44,618 nucleotides of DNA from an uncultured Pseudomonadota bacterium (GTDB lineage Bacteria; Pseudomonadota; Gammaproteobacteria; Burkholderiales; Burkholderiaceae), in contig CAMLIZ010000015.1 in NCBI GenBank assembly GCA_946480245.1, forward strand, positions 1 through 44,618. Reading direction: 5' to 3'. The notes under the pieces were generated by a model. That model was not told the origin of the DNA and made no database searches. It saw only the letters and a program-made list of their open reading frames with translations. A program made the translations under genes and the position numbers. Below are positions 15,508 to 23,352 of the stretch, piece by piece (the stretch's first letter is position 1; the number at the start of each line of letters is the position of its first letter).

Positions 15508-16681
15508 CCTCGCGCGGGCCAAGCGCCCGCCATGCGCCAACCGTGGCGCACGCCTTGCCGCCTGCGCCTTGTGGGCCGCCGGCCTGCTGCTGGCGCTGGC
15601 CCCGGCGCAGGCGCACCAGTCCAGCGACGCCTACCTGCAGGTGAAGGCCGCGCCCGCGGGCCTGACCGTGCGCTGGGACATCGCATTGCGCGACCTGGAC
15701 GCGCTGGTCGACCTGGACGCCGACGGCGACCGCCAGCTCACATGGGGCGAGGTGCGCCACGCGTGGCCGCGCATCGACGCCTTGGCGCTCGCCAACTTGT
15801 CCGTGCCGCGCTGCCCGCTTGCCGTCACCGGCCACGCGCTGGAACGTCGCGCCGATGGCGTCTACGTGGCGCTGTCAATGCATGCCGCGTGCCGGCCGCC
15901 GGCGGCGCTGCCGTTGCGCTACACGCTGTTCGCCGGGGTGGACGCCAGCCACCGCGGCATTGCCCAGCTGGCGTATGCAGACGGGCGGCAGGAACTGCGG
16001 CTCCTCGATCCGCAGCACGCCATCGATGCCACGCTGCGGCCGGCCGACGCGGCGCCGATCGCGTCGGCGTCGTTTCTGTACGCGGGAGTGCATCACATCC
16101 TCACCGGGCTGGATCACCTGCTGTTCCTGTTGTGTCTGCTGATCCCGGCGGTGCTGCGACGCGATGCAGCCGGCTGGCAGCCGGTGCGCAGCCCCCGCGA
16201 AGCACTGCTGCCCGTGCTGCGCGTCGTCACGCTGTTCACGCTGGCCCACTCGATCACGCTGACGCTGGCCGCACTCGGTCGTGTGGACCTGCCGCCGTCC
16301 GTGATCGAGCCGGCGATCGCCGCGACCATCGTGCTGGCCGCTGTCGACAACCTGCGGCCGGTGTTCGGGCGCTGGCGCGGCGCGGTGACCTTCCTGTTCG
16401 GCCTGGTGCACGGCTTCGGCTTTGCCAGCGCGCTGCACGAGCTCGAGCTGCCGCCGGCGGCGTTCGCGTGGGCGCTCCTGCGCTTCAACGCCGGCATCGA
16501 ACTCGGCCAGCTCGCTGTGGTGCTGTCCGTCGTGCCGCTGTTGTATTGGCTGCGGCGCCGCCCCGCCTATCGCGTTTGGGGCCTGTCGGCCGGCTCGCTC
16601 GCGGCAGCGGCCGTCGCCGCCGTGTGGTTCGTCGAGCGCACGGCCCACGTGTCGATCCTGCCGGCGCTGACGCTGTCGTGA
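15479..16681 (+). CDS. HupE/UreJ-like membrane protein
   Basis: A 400-residue protein with a signal sequence (about 24-45), a periplasmic beta-rich domain (about 46-185) and a C-terminal membrane domain of about six helices. The membrane part opens with a His-rich signature (YAGVHHILTGLDHLLFLLCL) typical of the HupE/UreJ_2 group, which includes proposed nickel or cobalt permeases. An EF-hand-like loop is visible in the periplasmic domain (D80-A-D82-G-D84 to E91), suggesting calcium binding. It overlaps the TPR gene by 29 bases. No hydrogenase or urease genes are near, so metal uptake for those enzymes is not supported; a role with the DUF4331 and TPR proteins is more likely. Confidence 0.8.
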   Translation: MTHASIACADLARAKRPPCANRGARLAACALWAAGLLLALAPAQAHQSSDAYLQVKAAPAGLTVRWDIALRDLDALVDLDADGDRQLTWGEVRHAWPRIDALALANLSVPRCPLAVTGHALERRADGVYVALSMHAACRPPAALPLRYTLFAGVDASHRGIAQLAYADGRQELRLLDPQHAIDATLRPADAAPIASASFLYAGVHHILTGLDHLLFLLCLLIPAVLRRDAAGWQPVRSPREALLPVLRVVTLFTLAHSITLTLAALGRVDLPPSVIEPAIAATIVLAAVDNLRPVFGRWRGAVTFLFGLVHGFGFASALHELELPPAAFAWALLRFNAGIELGQLAVVLSVVPLLYWLRRRPAYRVWGLSAGSLAAAAVAAVWFVERTAHVSILPALTLS

Positions 16682-16724
16682 ACACCATAATGCGCCGCTG
16701 CCTACTGCGCCGATCGGAGCGCCC

Positions 16725-17372
16725 ATGTCTGCGTTGAACACGGAGCACTGGCCCGCCGCCAGCCACGAGCTCGCCCAGCTGCTGTCGCGCAGCGCGCTCG
16801 GCGACCGCCGCGCGTTCGCCGACCTGTACCGCCGCACCAGCGCCCACCTGTTCGCCGTGGTGCTGCGCATCCAGCGGGACCGGGCGGTGGCCGAGGACGT
16901 GCTGCAGGACGTCTTCGTCGGCCTGTGGCGCATGGCGGGGAGCTACGACGGGCGGCAGGGCCAGCCGATGACCTGGCTGACCAGCATCGCGCGTCACCGC
17001 GCGATCGACAGCCTGCGGCGTCAGCAGGCGCAGCCGGCGACGCAACCCTTGGAGCGTGACGACGACGATGACAGCGGCTCTGCCGGCCCGCAGTGGCCCA
17101 GCGAGGCACCGGGGCCGGTGGAACTGCTGGACCGTGCGGGCCAGGCGCGCCAGCTCGGCGAATGCATGGCCGGGCTGACGGCCGAGCAACGGCAGTGCAT
17201 GGCGCTCGCGTTCTACGACGGCCTGAGCCAAAGCGAAATCTCCGCGCACCTGCGGGCGCCGCTGGGCAGCGTGAAGTCGTGGATCCGCCGGGCGCTGGGC
17301 ACGCTGCGCCGGTGTCTGGACCGGGCGGTGCAGCACGACGAGGCGGCCGATCTGAGCCGCGGGAGGGCCTGA
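16725..17372 (+). CDS. ECF-type RNA polymerase sigma factor
   Basis: A 215-residue sigma-70 family factor of the extracytoplasmic function type, which directs RNA polymerase to a small regulon. Region 2 is seen at about 30-100 (DLYRRTSAHLFAVVLRIQRD, then AEDVLQDVFVGLW and SIARHRAIDSLRR). Region 4 lies at about 145-200 (LTAEQRQCMALAFYDGLSQS, then SAHLRAPLGSVKSWIRRAL). A poly-Asp linker joins them. The ATG has CGGAG upstream. The gene for an RskA-like anti-sigma factor begins 2 bases after its stop, so the pair forms a SigK/RskA-type switch. The upstream DUF4331-to-HupE genes are the likely targets, as partner and target genes usually lie together; this is inference. Confidence 0.92.
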   Translation: MSALNTEHWPAASHELAQLLSRSALGDRRAFADLYRRTSAHLFAVVLRIQRDRAVAEDVLQDVFVGLWRMAGSYDGRQGQPMTWLTSIARHRAIDSLRRQQAQPATQPLERDDDDDSGSAGPQWPSEAPGPVELLDRAGQARQLGECMAGLTAEQRQCMALAFYDGLSQSEISAHLRAPLGSVKSWIRRALGTLRRCLDRAVQHDEAADLSRGRA

Positions 17373-17374
17373 CG

Positions 17375-18076
17375 ATGGACTATGCGCGCGACAAGCGGGC
17401 CGATGCTCTGGCCGCCCAGTTCGTGACCGGCACGCTGCGCGGCGGCGCGCGCCGCCGCTTTCAAGCGCTGCTGCCGTCCCACCCGGCACTGCAGCGCGCG
17501 GTGGCCGAGTGGGAGGCGCGGTTGATGCCGCTGACGGCGGCCGTGCAGCCCGTCGAGCCACCGCAGGCGGTGTGGGCCGCTGTCGAACACCGGCTGTGGG
17601 GCGCGCCGGCGCGGCCGCAGCGCTGGTGGCAGCGCGTGGCCGCATGGCAGGCCACCACCGCGGCCGCGCTCGCGCTCGCCCTTGCCATCGGGGTGCAGCG
17701 GCTGGTGCCGCCGCCCGCGAACGCGCCGATCGTCGTCGTGCTGCAGGCCACCGGCGCCGCACCCGGCACGCCGGCCTCGTTCATCGCCAGCCTCAGCGCT
17801 GACGGTCGCGCCATGGTCACCCGGCCGGTGCAGCCGGTGTCACTGAGCCGGCCCGACGCCGTGCTGGAACTGTGGGCCGTGCCTGCGGCCGGACGCCCCC
17901 GCTCCCTGGGCCTGGTATCGGCCACGGGCGTGACGGTGATCGAGCGGCAGCGCCTGGAGGCGTCCGGCCTGCGCTCCGACAACGCGGGCCTCGCCGTCTC
18001 GGTCGAGCCCCCCGGAGGCTCGCCCACGGGTGCACCGACGGGTCCGGTGATCTACAGCGGTGCCTTGAGGCTCTGA
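17375..18076 (+). CDS. RskA-like anti-sigma factor
   Basis: A 233-residue single-pass membrane protein. The N-terminal cytoplasmic part (about 1-85) would hold the sigma factor; a membrane helix lies at about 92-112 (WQATTAAALALALAIGVQRL). The C-terminal extracytoplasmic domain matches the RskA family (VLELWAVPAAGRPRSLGLV and a final VIYSGALRL). It starts 2 bases after the sigma gene. Its N-terminal zinc-binding motif is not obvious, as in other RskA-type proteins. Its last 25 bases overlap the convergent propeller gene. Release of the sigma factor by proteolysis after a signal at the envelope is the family model. Confidence 0.87.
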   Translation: MDYARDKRADALAAQFVTGTLRGGARRRFQALLPSHPALQRAVAEWEARLMPLTAAVQPVEPPQAVWAAVEHRLWGAPARPQRWWQRVAAWQATTAAALALALAIGVQRLVPPPANAPIVVVLQATGAAPGTPASFIASLSADGRAMVTRPVQPVSLSRPDAVLELWAVPAAGRPRSLGLVSATGVTVIERQRLEASGLRSDNAGLAVSVEPPGGSPTGAPTGPVIYSGALRL

Positions 18077-19866
18077 CTCGTGCGCCCCATCACCCACGCG
18101 GCCGCGGATCGGTGCGGCGTCTGCGCGCGCGCCGGCTTGTAGGCTTCACGCAGGGCGGCGTCAGCCAACTGTTGCGCCACGCGCTGTGCCACCGTGGGCG
18201 CCGTCACGGCACCGGCCAGCACGTGGCCGTCGCGCAGGCGCAGCTCGAGCCAGCCGCCCGGGCTCAGCAGCTGCTTCAGCGCGCCGCCCAGGCCGCTGTT
18301 GCGCAGTGCGCCGCGCCGCGCGGAGGCGCCCACGATGTCGGCGCGCGCGTGCACGCTGCCGGGCCGTTGTTCCAGCAGGTTGGCCTTGAACAGCAGCAGG
18401 CGGTGGTCGGTGAGCACCGCCCACTGCGGCAGCGGCCGCGCCCACATGAAGGTCTCCTGCACCTGCTCGCCGGGTTGCAGCGCCAGCAGCGCCGGGTCGG
18501 CGCGGCGCAGCTTGCGCAAGGCCAGCTCGTTGAACAGCGGCTCGAAGCGCGGTTGTTGCGCCAGGCGCCTGATGCGCTGTGTCATCACGATCGACAGCAG
18601 CACGGTCAGGACCGAGAAGCCCAGCATCAGCCCGAGGGCGCCGCGTGCGCCCAGCGCTTCGCGCAGTGCGCGCTGCGCGCCGGGCCACTGCAGCGGCGCG
18701 AGCGGAATCACGCACAGCAGCAGTGGCCAGAAGGCTTGCACGCGCAGTTGCAGCTGGGCGCGCCAGTGCAGCGGCATTGCGCCCGCCGGCAGCGCCACGG
18801 GCGCACGCGTGGCCCGCTGCTCGCGCTGCGCCCACAACGCCAGCGCGAAGGCCAGCACGAACAGCGCCACGCCGGCCCCCAGGCCGATGTGATGCTGGCG
18901 CGTGAGCGCCGCGCGCGCATCGAAGCGCTCACGCAGCAGGGCATGCAGTTGCGCGTCGCCGAAGTCCGGCTGCGCCGCGCCCTGCGCAGACCACCGCCGC
19001 AGCGTGAACGAGGCCGCGTCCGGCACGACGATCGTGCCGTCCACCCATTCCAGGTCGGCCGGCTCCATCGGCGCGCTGCCCGGCAGTGCGTGCTCGTGCC
19101 CGTCCACGCTCACCAGCACCACGCGCCCGGCGAGCATGCCGTTGCGCATGCGCAGCAAGGCGGCCAGCGGCGCCTCGGGTGAGGCCGGGCCGGGCCACGG
19201 GCGTGCACTGCCGAGAAAGCGCGCGGCGTCGCCGGCCGGCAGCGTGAGCGTGTGCTGAACCGCCAGCGTGCGACCGTCCAGCTGGTTGAGCTGGAAGCGG
19301 TTGGTATCGGTGGTCCACAACGCGTCGCCGCTCCACCACAGGCCGTTGGTGAAGCGGTAGGTGTCGGGCGCGGTGCGCGCCTCGAAGCGGCCCTGGGCGT
19401 CGAACAGCGCCACGGCATGCCCGCCAGCGGTGGCGATGGCGAGCCGGCCGTCAGGCGCGAACGCGATGTCGATCGCGCGGCCGCCGTGGCGCGCCAGGTC
19501 GGCCGGCCATTGCGGCGCCAGCGTGTGCGTCACGTGCGCCGTGGCGGGGTCGAGAAAGTACAGCGTGGCATCGTCGCGCACCGTGGCCACGATGGCGCCG
19601 CCCGGGTGGCGCACCAGGTGCGACGGCGGCGCCGGCAGGCCGAGCGCGGCGATGTCCATCACCTGCTGGCGATGGCCGCTGCGGTCGAGCCGCCACAGCT
19701 CGCGGTCCACCTGCAGCCACACCTCGTCGGCCGGTGTGCGCACGATCGTCGCCGGGCCGTTGATCTTGCCGGCCTGCAGCGTGGCCTGGATGGCGCCGGC
19801 CACCAGCACGATGGCGCCCAGCAGGCCGGCCACGGCCAGCCCCTGGAGCACACGCATCTTGTTCAT
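18052..19866 (-). CDS. Membrane protein with beta-propeller and PH-like domain, unknown function
   Basis: A 604-residue protein with no family I recognise with certainty. It has an N-terminal membrane helix (about 9-31), an extracytoplasmic region of about 290 residues with NHL/propeller-like strands (IDIAFAPDGRLAIATAGGHA; FTNGLWWSGDALWTTDTN), then three membrane helices (about 332-355, 385-402, 415-440). The C-terminal cytoplasmic domain (about 475-590) has the look of a bacterial PH domain (EQVQETFMWARPLPQWAVLT, then DHRLLLFKANLLEQRPG). The gene overlaps the end of the anti-sigma gene by 25 bases on the other strand. Anchoring a surface propeller to a cytoplasmic PH-like domain would suit a sensor or scaffold; this is a guess. 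Confidence 0.72.
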   Translation of the reverse strand: MNKMRVLQGLAVAGLLGAIVLVAGAIQATLQAGKINGPATIVRTPADEVWLQVDRELWRLDRSGHRQQVMDIAALGLPAPPSHLVRHPGGAIVATVRDDATLYFLDPATAHVTHTLAPQWPADLARHGGRAIDIAFAPDGRLAIATAGGHAVALFDAQGRFEARTAPDTYRFTNGLWWSGDALWTTDTNRFQLNQLDGRTLAVQHTLTLPAGDAARFLGSARPWPGPASPEAPLAALLRMRNGMLAGRVVLVSVDGHEHALPGSAPMEPADLEWVDGTIVVPDAASFTLRRWSAQGAAQPDFGDAQLHALLRERFDARAALTRQHHIGLGAGVALFVLAFALALWAQREQRATRAPVALPAGAMPLHWRAQLQLRVQAFWPLLLCVIPLAPLQWPGAQRALREALGARGALGLMLGFSVLTVLLSIVMTQRIRRLAQQPRFEPLFNELALRKLRRADPALLALQPGEQVQETFMWARPLPQWAVLTDHRLLLFKANLLEQRPGSVHARADIVGASARRGALRNSGLGGALKQLLSPGGWLELRLRDGHVLAGAVTAPTVAQRVAQQLADAALREAYKPARAQTPHRSAAAWVMGRTSQSLKAPL

Positions 19867-19907
19867 CTCGCGCTCCCTCCCTTGCGTGGAGCGCGATCAT
19901 GCCAGCG

Positions 19908-21971
19908 TCAGTCCTCGTCCTTCAGCTTGTACTGCGACGCCAGCTGCTGCTGCACCGTGGGCGGCACCGGGTCGTAGTGCGAGAACTCGATGGCGTAGCG
20001 GCCCTGGCCGCTGGTCATCGCGTTCAGGCGCGACTGGTAGCCCGACAGCTCCGACAGCGGGGCCTGGCCGCGCACCACCATCATGCCGGCCGCGCCGTTG
20101 GTAGTACCGCTCACCAGGCCACGGCGCGCCGACAGGTCGCCGGTGATGTCACCCATCGCGGCGTCGGGTGCGGTGATCTCGATGTGCACGATCGGCTCCA
20201 GCACGATCGGGCGCGCCTCCTTCACCGCGGCGATGAAGGCCTTCTTGCCGGCGGTGACGAAGGCCACTTCCTTGCTGTCCACGCTGTGGCTCTTGCCGTC
20301 GAACACGGTGCAGCGCACGTCCATCATCGGCGCGCCGGCCAGCACGCCGGCGGCCATCGCCTCGCGCACGCCTTTTTCCACCGCGGGGATGAACTGGTTC
20401 GGGATCGCGCCGCCCTTCACCTGGTCCAGGAACTCGAAGCCGGCGCCGCGCGGCAGCGGCTCGATGCGCAGGAACACCTCGCCGAACTGGCCGGCGCCGC
20501 CGGTCTGCTTCTTGTGGCGGTGGTGGCCTTCACTGGGCGAGGTGACGGTCTCGCGGTACGCGATGCGCGGCGGCCGCGTGTTCACGTCGAACTTGTAGAC
20601 CTCGCGCAGGCGCTCCAGCAGCACGCGCAGGTGCAGCTCGCCCAGGCCGTACACGATGGTCTCGTTGGTGCTGGCCACGTGCTCCACCTTCAGGCACGGG
20701 TCTTCGTCGACCAGCTTGGTGAGGATCTCCCACATGCGCTGCTCGTCGCCATGGCGCTTGGGCTCGATGGCCAGGCCGTGCACCGGCACCGGAAACTCCA
20801 GCGGCTTCAGGTGGATGTGGTCGTCTTCGGCGGCGTCATGCAGCACCGCGTCGTAGTGCAGATCCTCCACCTTGGCCACGGCGCAGATGTCGCCGGGCAG
20901 CGCCTGCGGCACCTCCACATGCTCCTTGCCCTGCAGCATGAACAGGTGCCCCACCTTGAAGGGCTTGCGGCCGTCGCCGATGTACAGCTGCGAGTCCTTG
21001 CTCAGCGTGCCCTGGTGCACGCGGAAGATGCCCATCTTGCCGACGTACGGGTCCACGGTCACCTTGAACACATGCGCCAGCACGTGCTGCGCCGGGTCGG
21101 GCACGGCGTCGATCGGCACCGCGGCCGCGCCTTCGCCGCGCAGGAACTCGGGCGGGTTGCTCTCGGTGGGGTTGGGCAGCAGCTTGACGATCACGTCCAT
21201 CAGCTGGTCGATGCCGGCGCCATTGCGCGCCGACACGAAGCACACCGGGATCAGGTGCCCTTCGCGCAGCGCCTGCTCCAGCGGCGCATGCAGCTCGCTC
21301 GGGTCCACGTCGCCATCGTTGAGGTAGCGCTCGACGAACTCGGCGTCCACCTCCACCACCTGTTCCACCAGCGCGCGATGCGCGGCCTCCACCGACGAGA
21401 AGTCGGCGCTGCCTTCGCGGTTGTAGAAGCAGTCGACCACGCGCGTGCCGCCATCGGCCGGCAGGTTGAGCGGCAGGCATTCAGTGCCGAAGGCCTCGCG
21501 CAGCTGCTGCAGCAGCGCCTGCAGGTCGGCGCCCTGCGCGTCGATCTTGTTCACGATGATCATGCGGCACAGGTGGCGCCGCGCGGCCCAGTCCATCATG
21601 CGCGTGGCCATCATCTCGATGCCGGTCTGCGCGTTGATCACCAGTGCCGCGGTTTCCACCGCCTCCAGCGCGGGCAGCGACTGGCCGAGGAAGTCGGGCG
21701 CCCCCGGCGTGTCGATCAGGTGGATGCGCGTGCCGGCGTGCTCCAGATGCATCAACGCCGCATTCAGCGAGTGCTGCATGCGGCGTTCGAGGGGATCGAA
21801 GTCGCTCACCATGGTGCCTCGGTCAAGGCTGCCTGGTGCGCCGATCACACCGGCTTTGACGAGCAGCGCCTCCGCGAGGCTGGTCTTGCCGGCTGCGGCG
21901 GGCCCCACCAGGGCCAGGGTTCGCAGGGCTGCGGTGGCGCTGCTCGCGCCACCTGTGCTTGAGCTTGGCAT
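19908..21971 (-). CDS. Elongation factor G-like GTPase (non-canonical EF-G paralog)
   Basis: A 687-residue translational GTPase with the full EF-G domain order: G domain with P-loop GPAAAGKT (23-30), G3 motif DTPG (87-90) and NKID (141-144), then domains II-V. In canonical EF-G the DTPG motif is followed by His-Val-Asp-Phe; here it is DTPGAPDF, so the histidine needed for fast GTP hydrolysis is Ala91. The switch I region (GTMVSDFDPLERRMQHS) also differs from fusA. It is therefore a member of the EF-G-like paralog group common in proteobacteria, not the household EF-G. The ATG has GAGGAG 6 bases upstream; a longer frame reaching 22133 lacks support. Its task may be in ribosome rescue or recycling; this is not known. 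Confidence 0.88.
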   Translation of the reverse strand: MPSSSTGGASSATAALRTLALVGPAAAGKTSLAEALLVKAGVIGAPGSLDRGTMVSDFDPLERRMQHSLNAALMHLEHAGTRIHLIDTPGAPDFLGQSLPALEAVETAALVINAQTGIEMMATRMMDWAARRHLCRMIIVNKIDAQGADLQALLQQLREAFGTECLPLNLPADGGTRVVDCFYNREGSADFSSVEAAHRALVEQVVEVDAEFVERYLNDGDVDPSELHAPLEQALREGHLIPVCFVSARNGAGIDQLMDVIVKLLPNPTESNPPEFLRGEGAAAVPIDAVPDPAQHVLAHVFKVTVDPYVGKMGIFRVHQGTLSKDSQLYIGDGRKPFKVGHLFMLQGKEHVEVPQALPGDICAVAKVEDLHYDAVLHDAAEDDHIHLKPLEFPVPVHGLAIEPKRHGDEQRMWEILTKLVDEDPCLKVEHVASTNETIVYGLGELHLRVLLERLREVYKFDVNTRPPRIAYRETVTSPSEGHHRHKKQTGGAGQFGEVFLRIEPLPRGAGFEFLDQVKGGAIPNQFIPAVEKGVREAMAAGVLAGAPMMDVRCTVFDGKSHSVDSKEVAFVTAGKKAFIAAVKEARPIVLEPIVHIEITAPDAAMGDITGDLSARRGLVSGTTNGAAGMMVVRGQAPLSELSGYQSRLNAMTSGQGRYAIEFSHYDPVPPTVQQQLASQYKLKDED

Positions 21972-22223
21972 GGCCGTCTCCTCAGCGGGAACGTCAGTGC
22001 CGCCCCGCGGTTGATGGGTTGGGGTCGCACCAGCGTATGCCAACGCAGGGCGCTCCACAAGCCGCCAGCGCAAGGAGTTGCCCGCACGCGCATGGGCGCG
22101 CCGCTTGCTGATGCTGCGCAATTGTTCGTACAAACCCTCATGGCTGCGAGGGTGGTGGGCGGGCGGTCGGGGCTAACCTTGCGGCCTTCGCATTGCCGCA
22201 GGTCAACAACAGGAGGAGCCGCC

Positions 22224-23129
22224 ATGCGCCCCATTCACCGCCCTTGGTTGGCAGCGCTGCTGCTGGCGCTGTGCCACGCCGCCGCGCAGGCAGCCTGCCC
22301 ACCCGAAGGCAGCAGCGTGGAGTCGCTGCGCCAGCTGAAGGCACAGCACTGGGTAATGGCCGATCCGATGGCAGTCGAGCCGCTTGCCTTCGGCCTGCTC
22401 GACTGCCTGGCCGACCCCAACCCCGAGCTGCGAGACGACCTTGCGTTCGACGCACTCAGCACGTGGATGCGCGGCGACAAGCTCAGCCCCGACGCGGTGC
22501 GCCGCATCGGCGCCAGCCTGCTGCCCTGGCTGGAGCCGGCCCTGCCCGATGCGCAGGGCGTGACCAAGCCGTTTGCCGCGCTCACGCTGTCGGAGGTGGC
22601 GCGCTACGACCGGCTGCGTCCGGTGTTCACCACCGAGGAGCGCGACCAACTCGTCAGCGCTGCGGCCACGTACCTGGCCGGTGTGCGCGACTACCGCGGC
22701 TTCGACGAACACGACGGCTGGCGCCATGCCGTGGCGCACGGTGCCGACCTGGCACTGCAGCTCGCGCTCAACCCCGCGCTCGACGGCGCGCAGCTCGACC
22801 GCCTGCTCGACGCCATCGGCCAGCAGGTGCTGCCGCAGGGCGCGGTGTTCTACCACTACGGCGAGGGCGACCGCCTGGCGCGCCCGGTGCTCTTCATCGC
22901 GCGCCGCGGCCTGCACGATGCGGCGTTCTGGGACCAGTGGCTGGGCCGCATCGCCACTGCGGCCATGCCCGCAGCCGGCGTGCCGCAGACGCAGGCCTCG
23001 CTGGCGCGGCTGCACAACGCCAAGGCGTTCCTGTGGCCGATGTATGCGGCCGTGCAGCAGGGGCACGACGACACGCTGAACCGGCTGTTGCTGGGGCCGC
23101 TGCTGGCGGCATTGCGGCAGCTGCCGTAG
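22224..23129 (+). CDS. DUF2785-like exported protein
   Basis: A 301-residue protein with a signal peptide (MRPIHRPWLAALLLALCHAA, cleavage near AQA-AC) and an all-helical mature part. The segments RDDLAFDALSTWMRG, VARYDRLRPVFTTEE and RGFDEHDGWRHAVAHGADLA resemble the DUF2785 family, in which the last of these is the best conserved. The ATG follows an AGGAGGAG site. The gene stands alone, divergent from the EF-G-like gene. Function of the family is unknown. Its stop codon forms one arm of a hairpin with the next gene. Confidence 0.72.
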   Translation: MRPIHRPWLAALLLALCHAAAQAACPPEGSSVESLRQLKAQHWVMADPMAVEPLAFGLLDCLADPNPELRDDLAFDALSTWMRGDKLSPDAVRRIGASLLPWLEPALPDAQGVTKPFAALTLSEVARYDRLRPVFTTEERDQLVSAAATYLAGVRDYRGFDEHDGWRHAVAHGADLALQLALNPALDGAQLDRLLDAIGQQVLPQGAVFYHYGEGDRLARPVLFIARRGLHDAAFWDQWLGRIATAAMPAAGVPQTQASLARLHNAKAFLWPMYAAVQQGHDDTLNRLLLGPLLAALRQLP

Positions 23130-23142
23130 CGCAGGCGCGCTA
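23127..23142. terminator. Stop-to-stop hairpin between convergent genes
   Basis: TAGCGC (23127-23132), a four-base loop AGGC, and GCGCTA (23137-23142) form a perfect 6-base inverted repeat. Its outer triplets are exactly the stop codon of the DUF2785 gene and, on the other strand, that of the small membrane protein gene. It could serve as a bidirectional terminator, although the stem is short and no T-run follows. Confidence 0.5.
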
Positions 23143-23343
23143 TTCCTTGATGACGAACGGCACGACGACGAGCGCCGCGCCGATCGCGACGAGCAGCGCC
23201 GTGTTGGACACGAAGTACGGAAAGACCATCAGGCCCAGCCCGCACAACAGCGGCACCAGGCGCTGCTGCTTCTTGCCGTAGACGACGAAGCCCGCGCCGA
23301 TCGAGCCGAACAGCACACCCCAGAGCAGCAACGCCGTGCTCAA
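23140..23343 (-). CDS. Small two-helix membrane protein
   Basis: A 67-residue protein, almost wholly hydrophobic, with helices at about 4-22 and 32-64 separated by a basic loop (YGKKQQRLVP). Proteins of this size and pattern (GVLFGSIGAGFVVYGKKQQR) are conserved hypothetical membrane proteins in Burkholderiales. It lies 9 bases downstream of the AMP nucleosidase gene on the same strand and may share its transcript. No function is assigned. Confidence 0.72.
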   Translation of the reverse strand: MSTALLLWGVLFGSIGAGFVVYGKKQQRLVPLLCGLGLMVFPYFVSNTALLVAIGAALVVVPFVIKE

Positions 23344-23352
23344 GGCACACCG

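Noticed and set aside
16082..16681. Hydrogenase or urease nickel permease function for the HupE/UreJ-like gene
   Set aside because: No hydrogenase, urease or nickel genes are in the window, and the protein has a large extra periplasmic domain; family similarity alone is not enough.
19908..22133. Longer EF-G-like protein starting at 22133
   Set aside because: The extra 54 residues have no similarity to EF-G and the ATG at 21971 has a good GAGGAG site.
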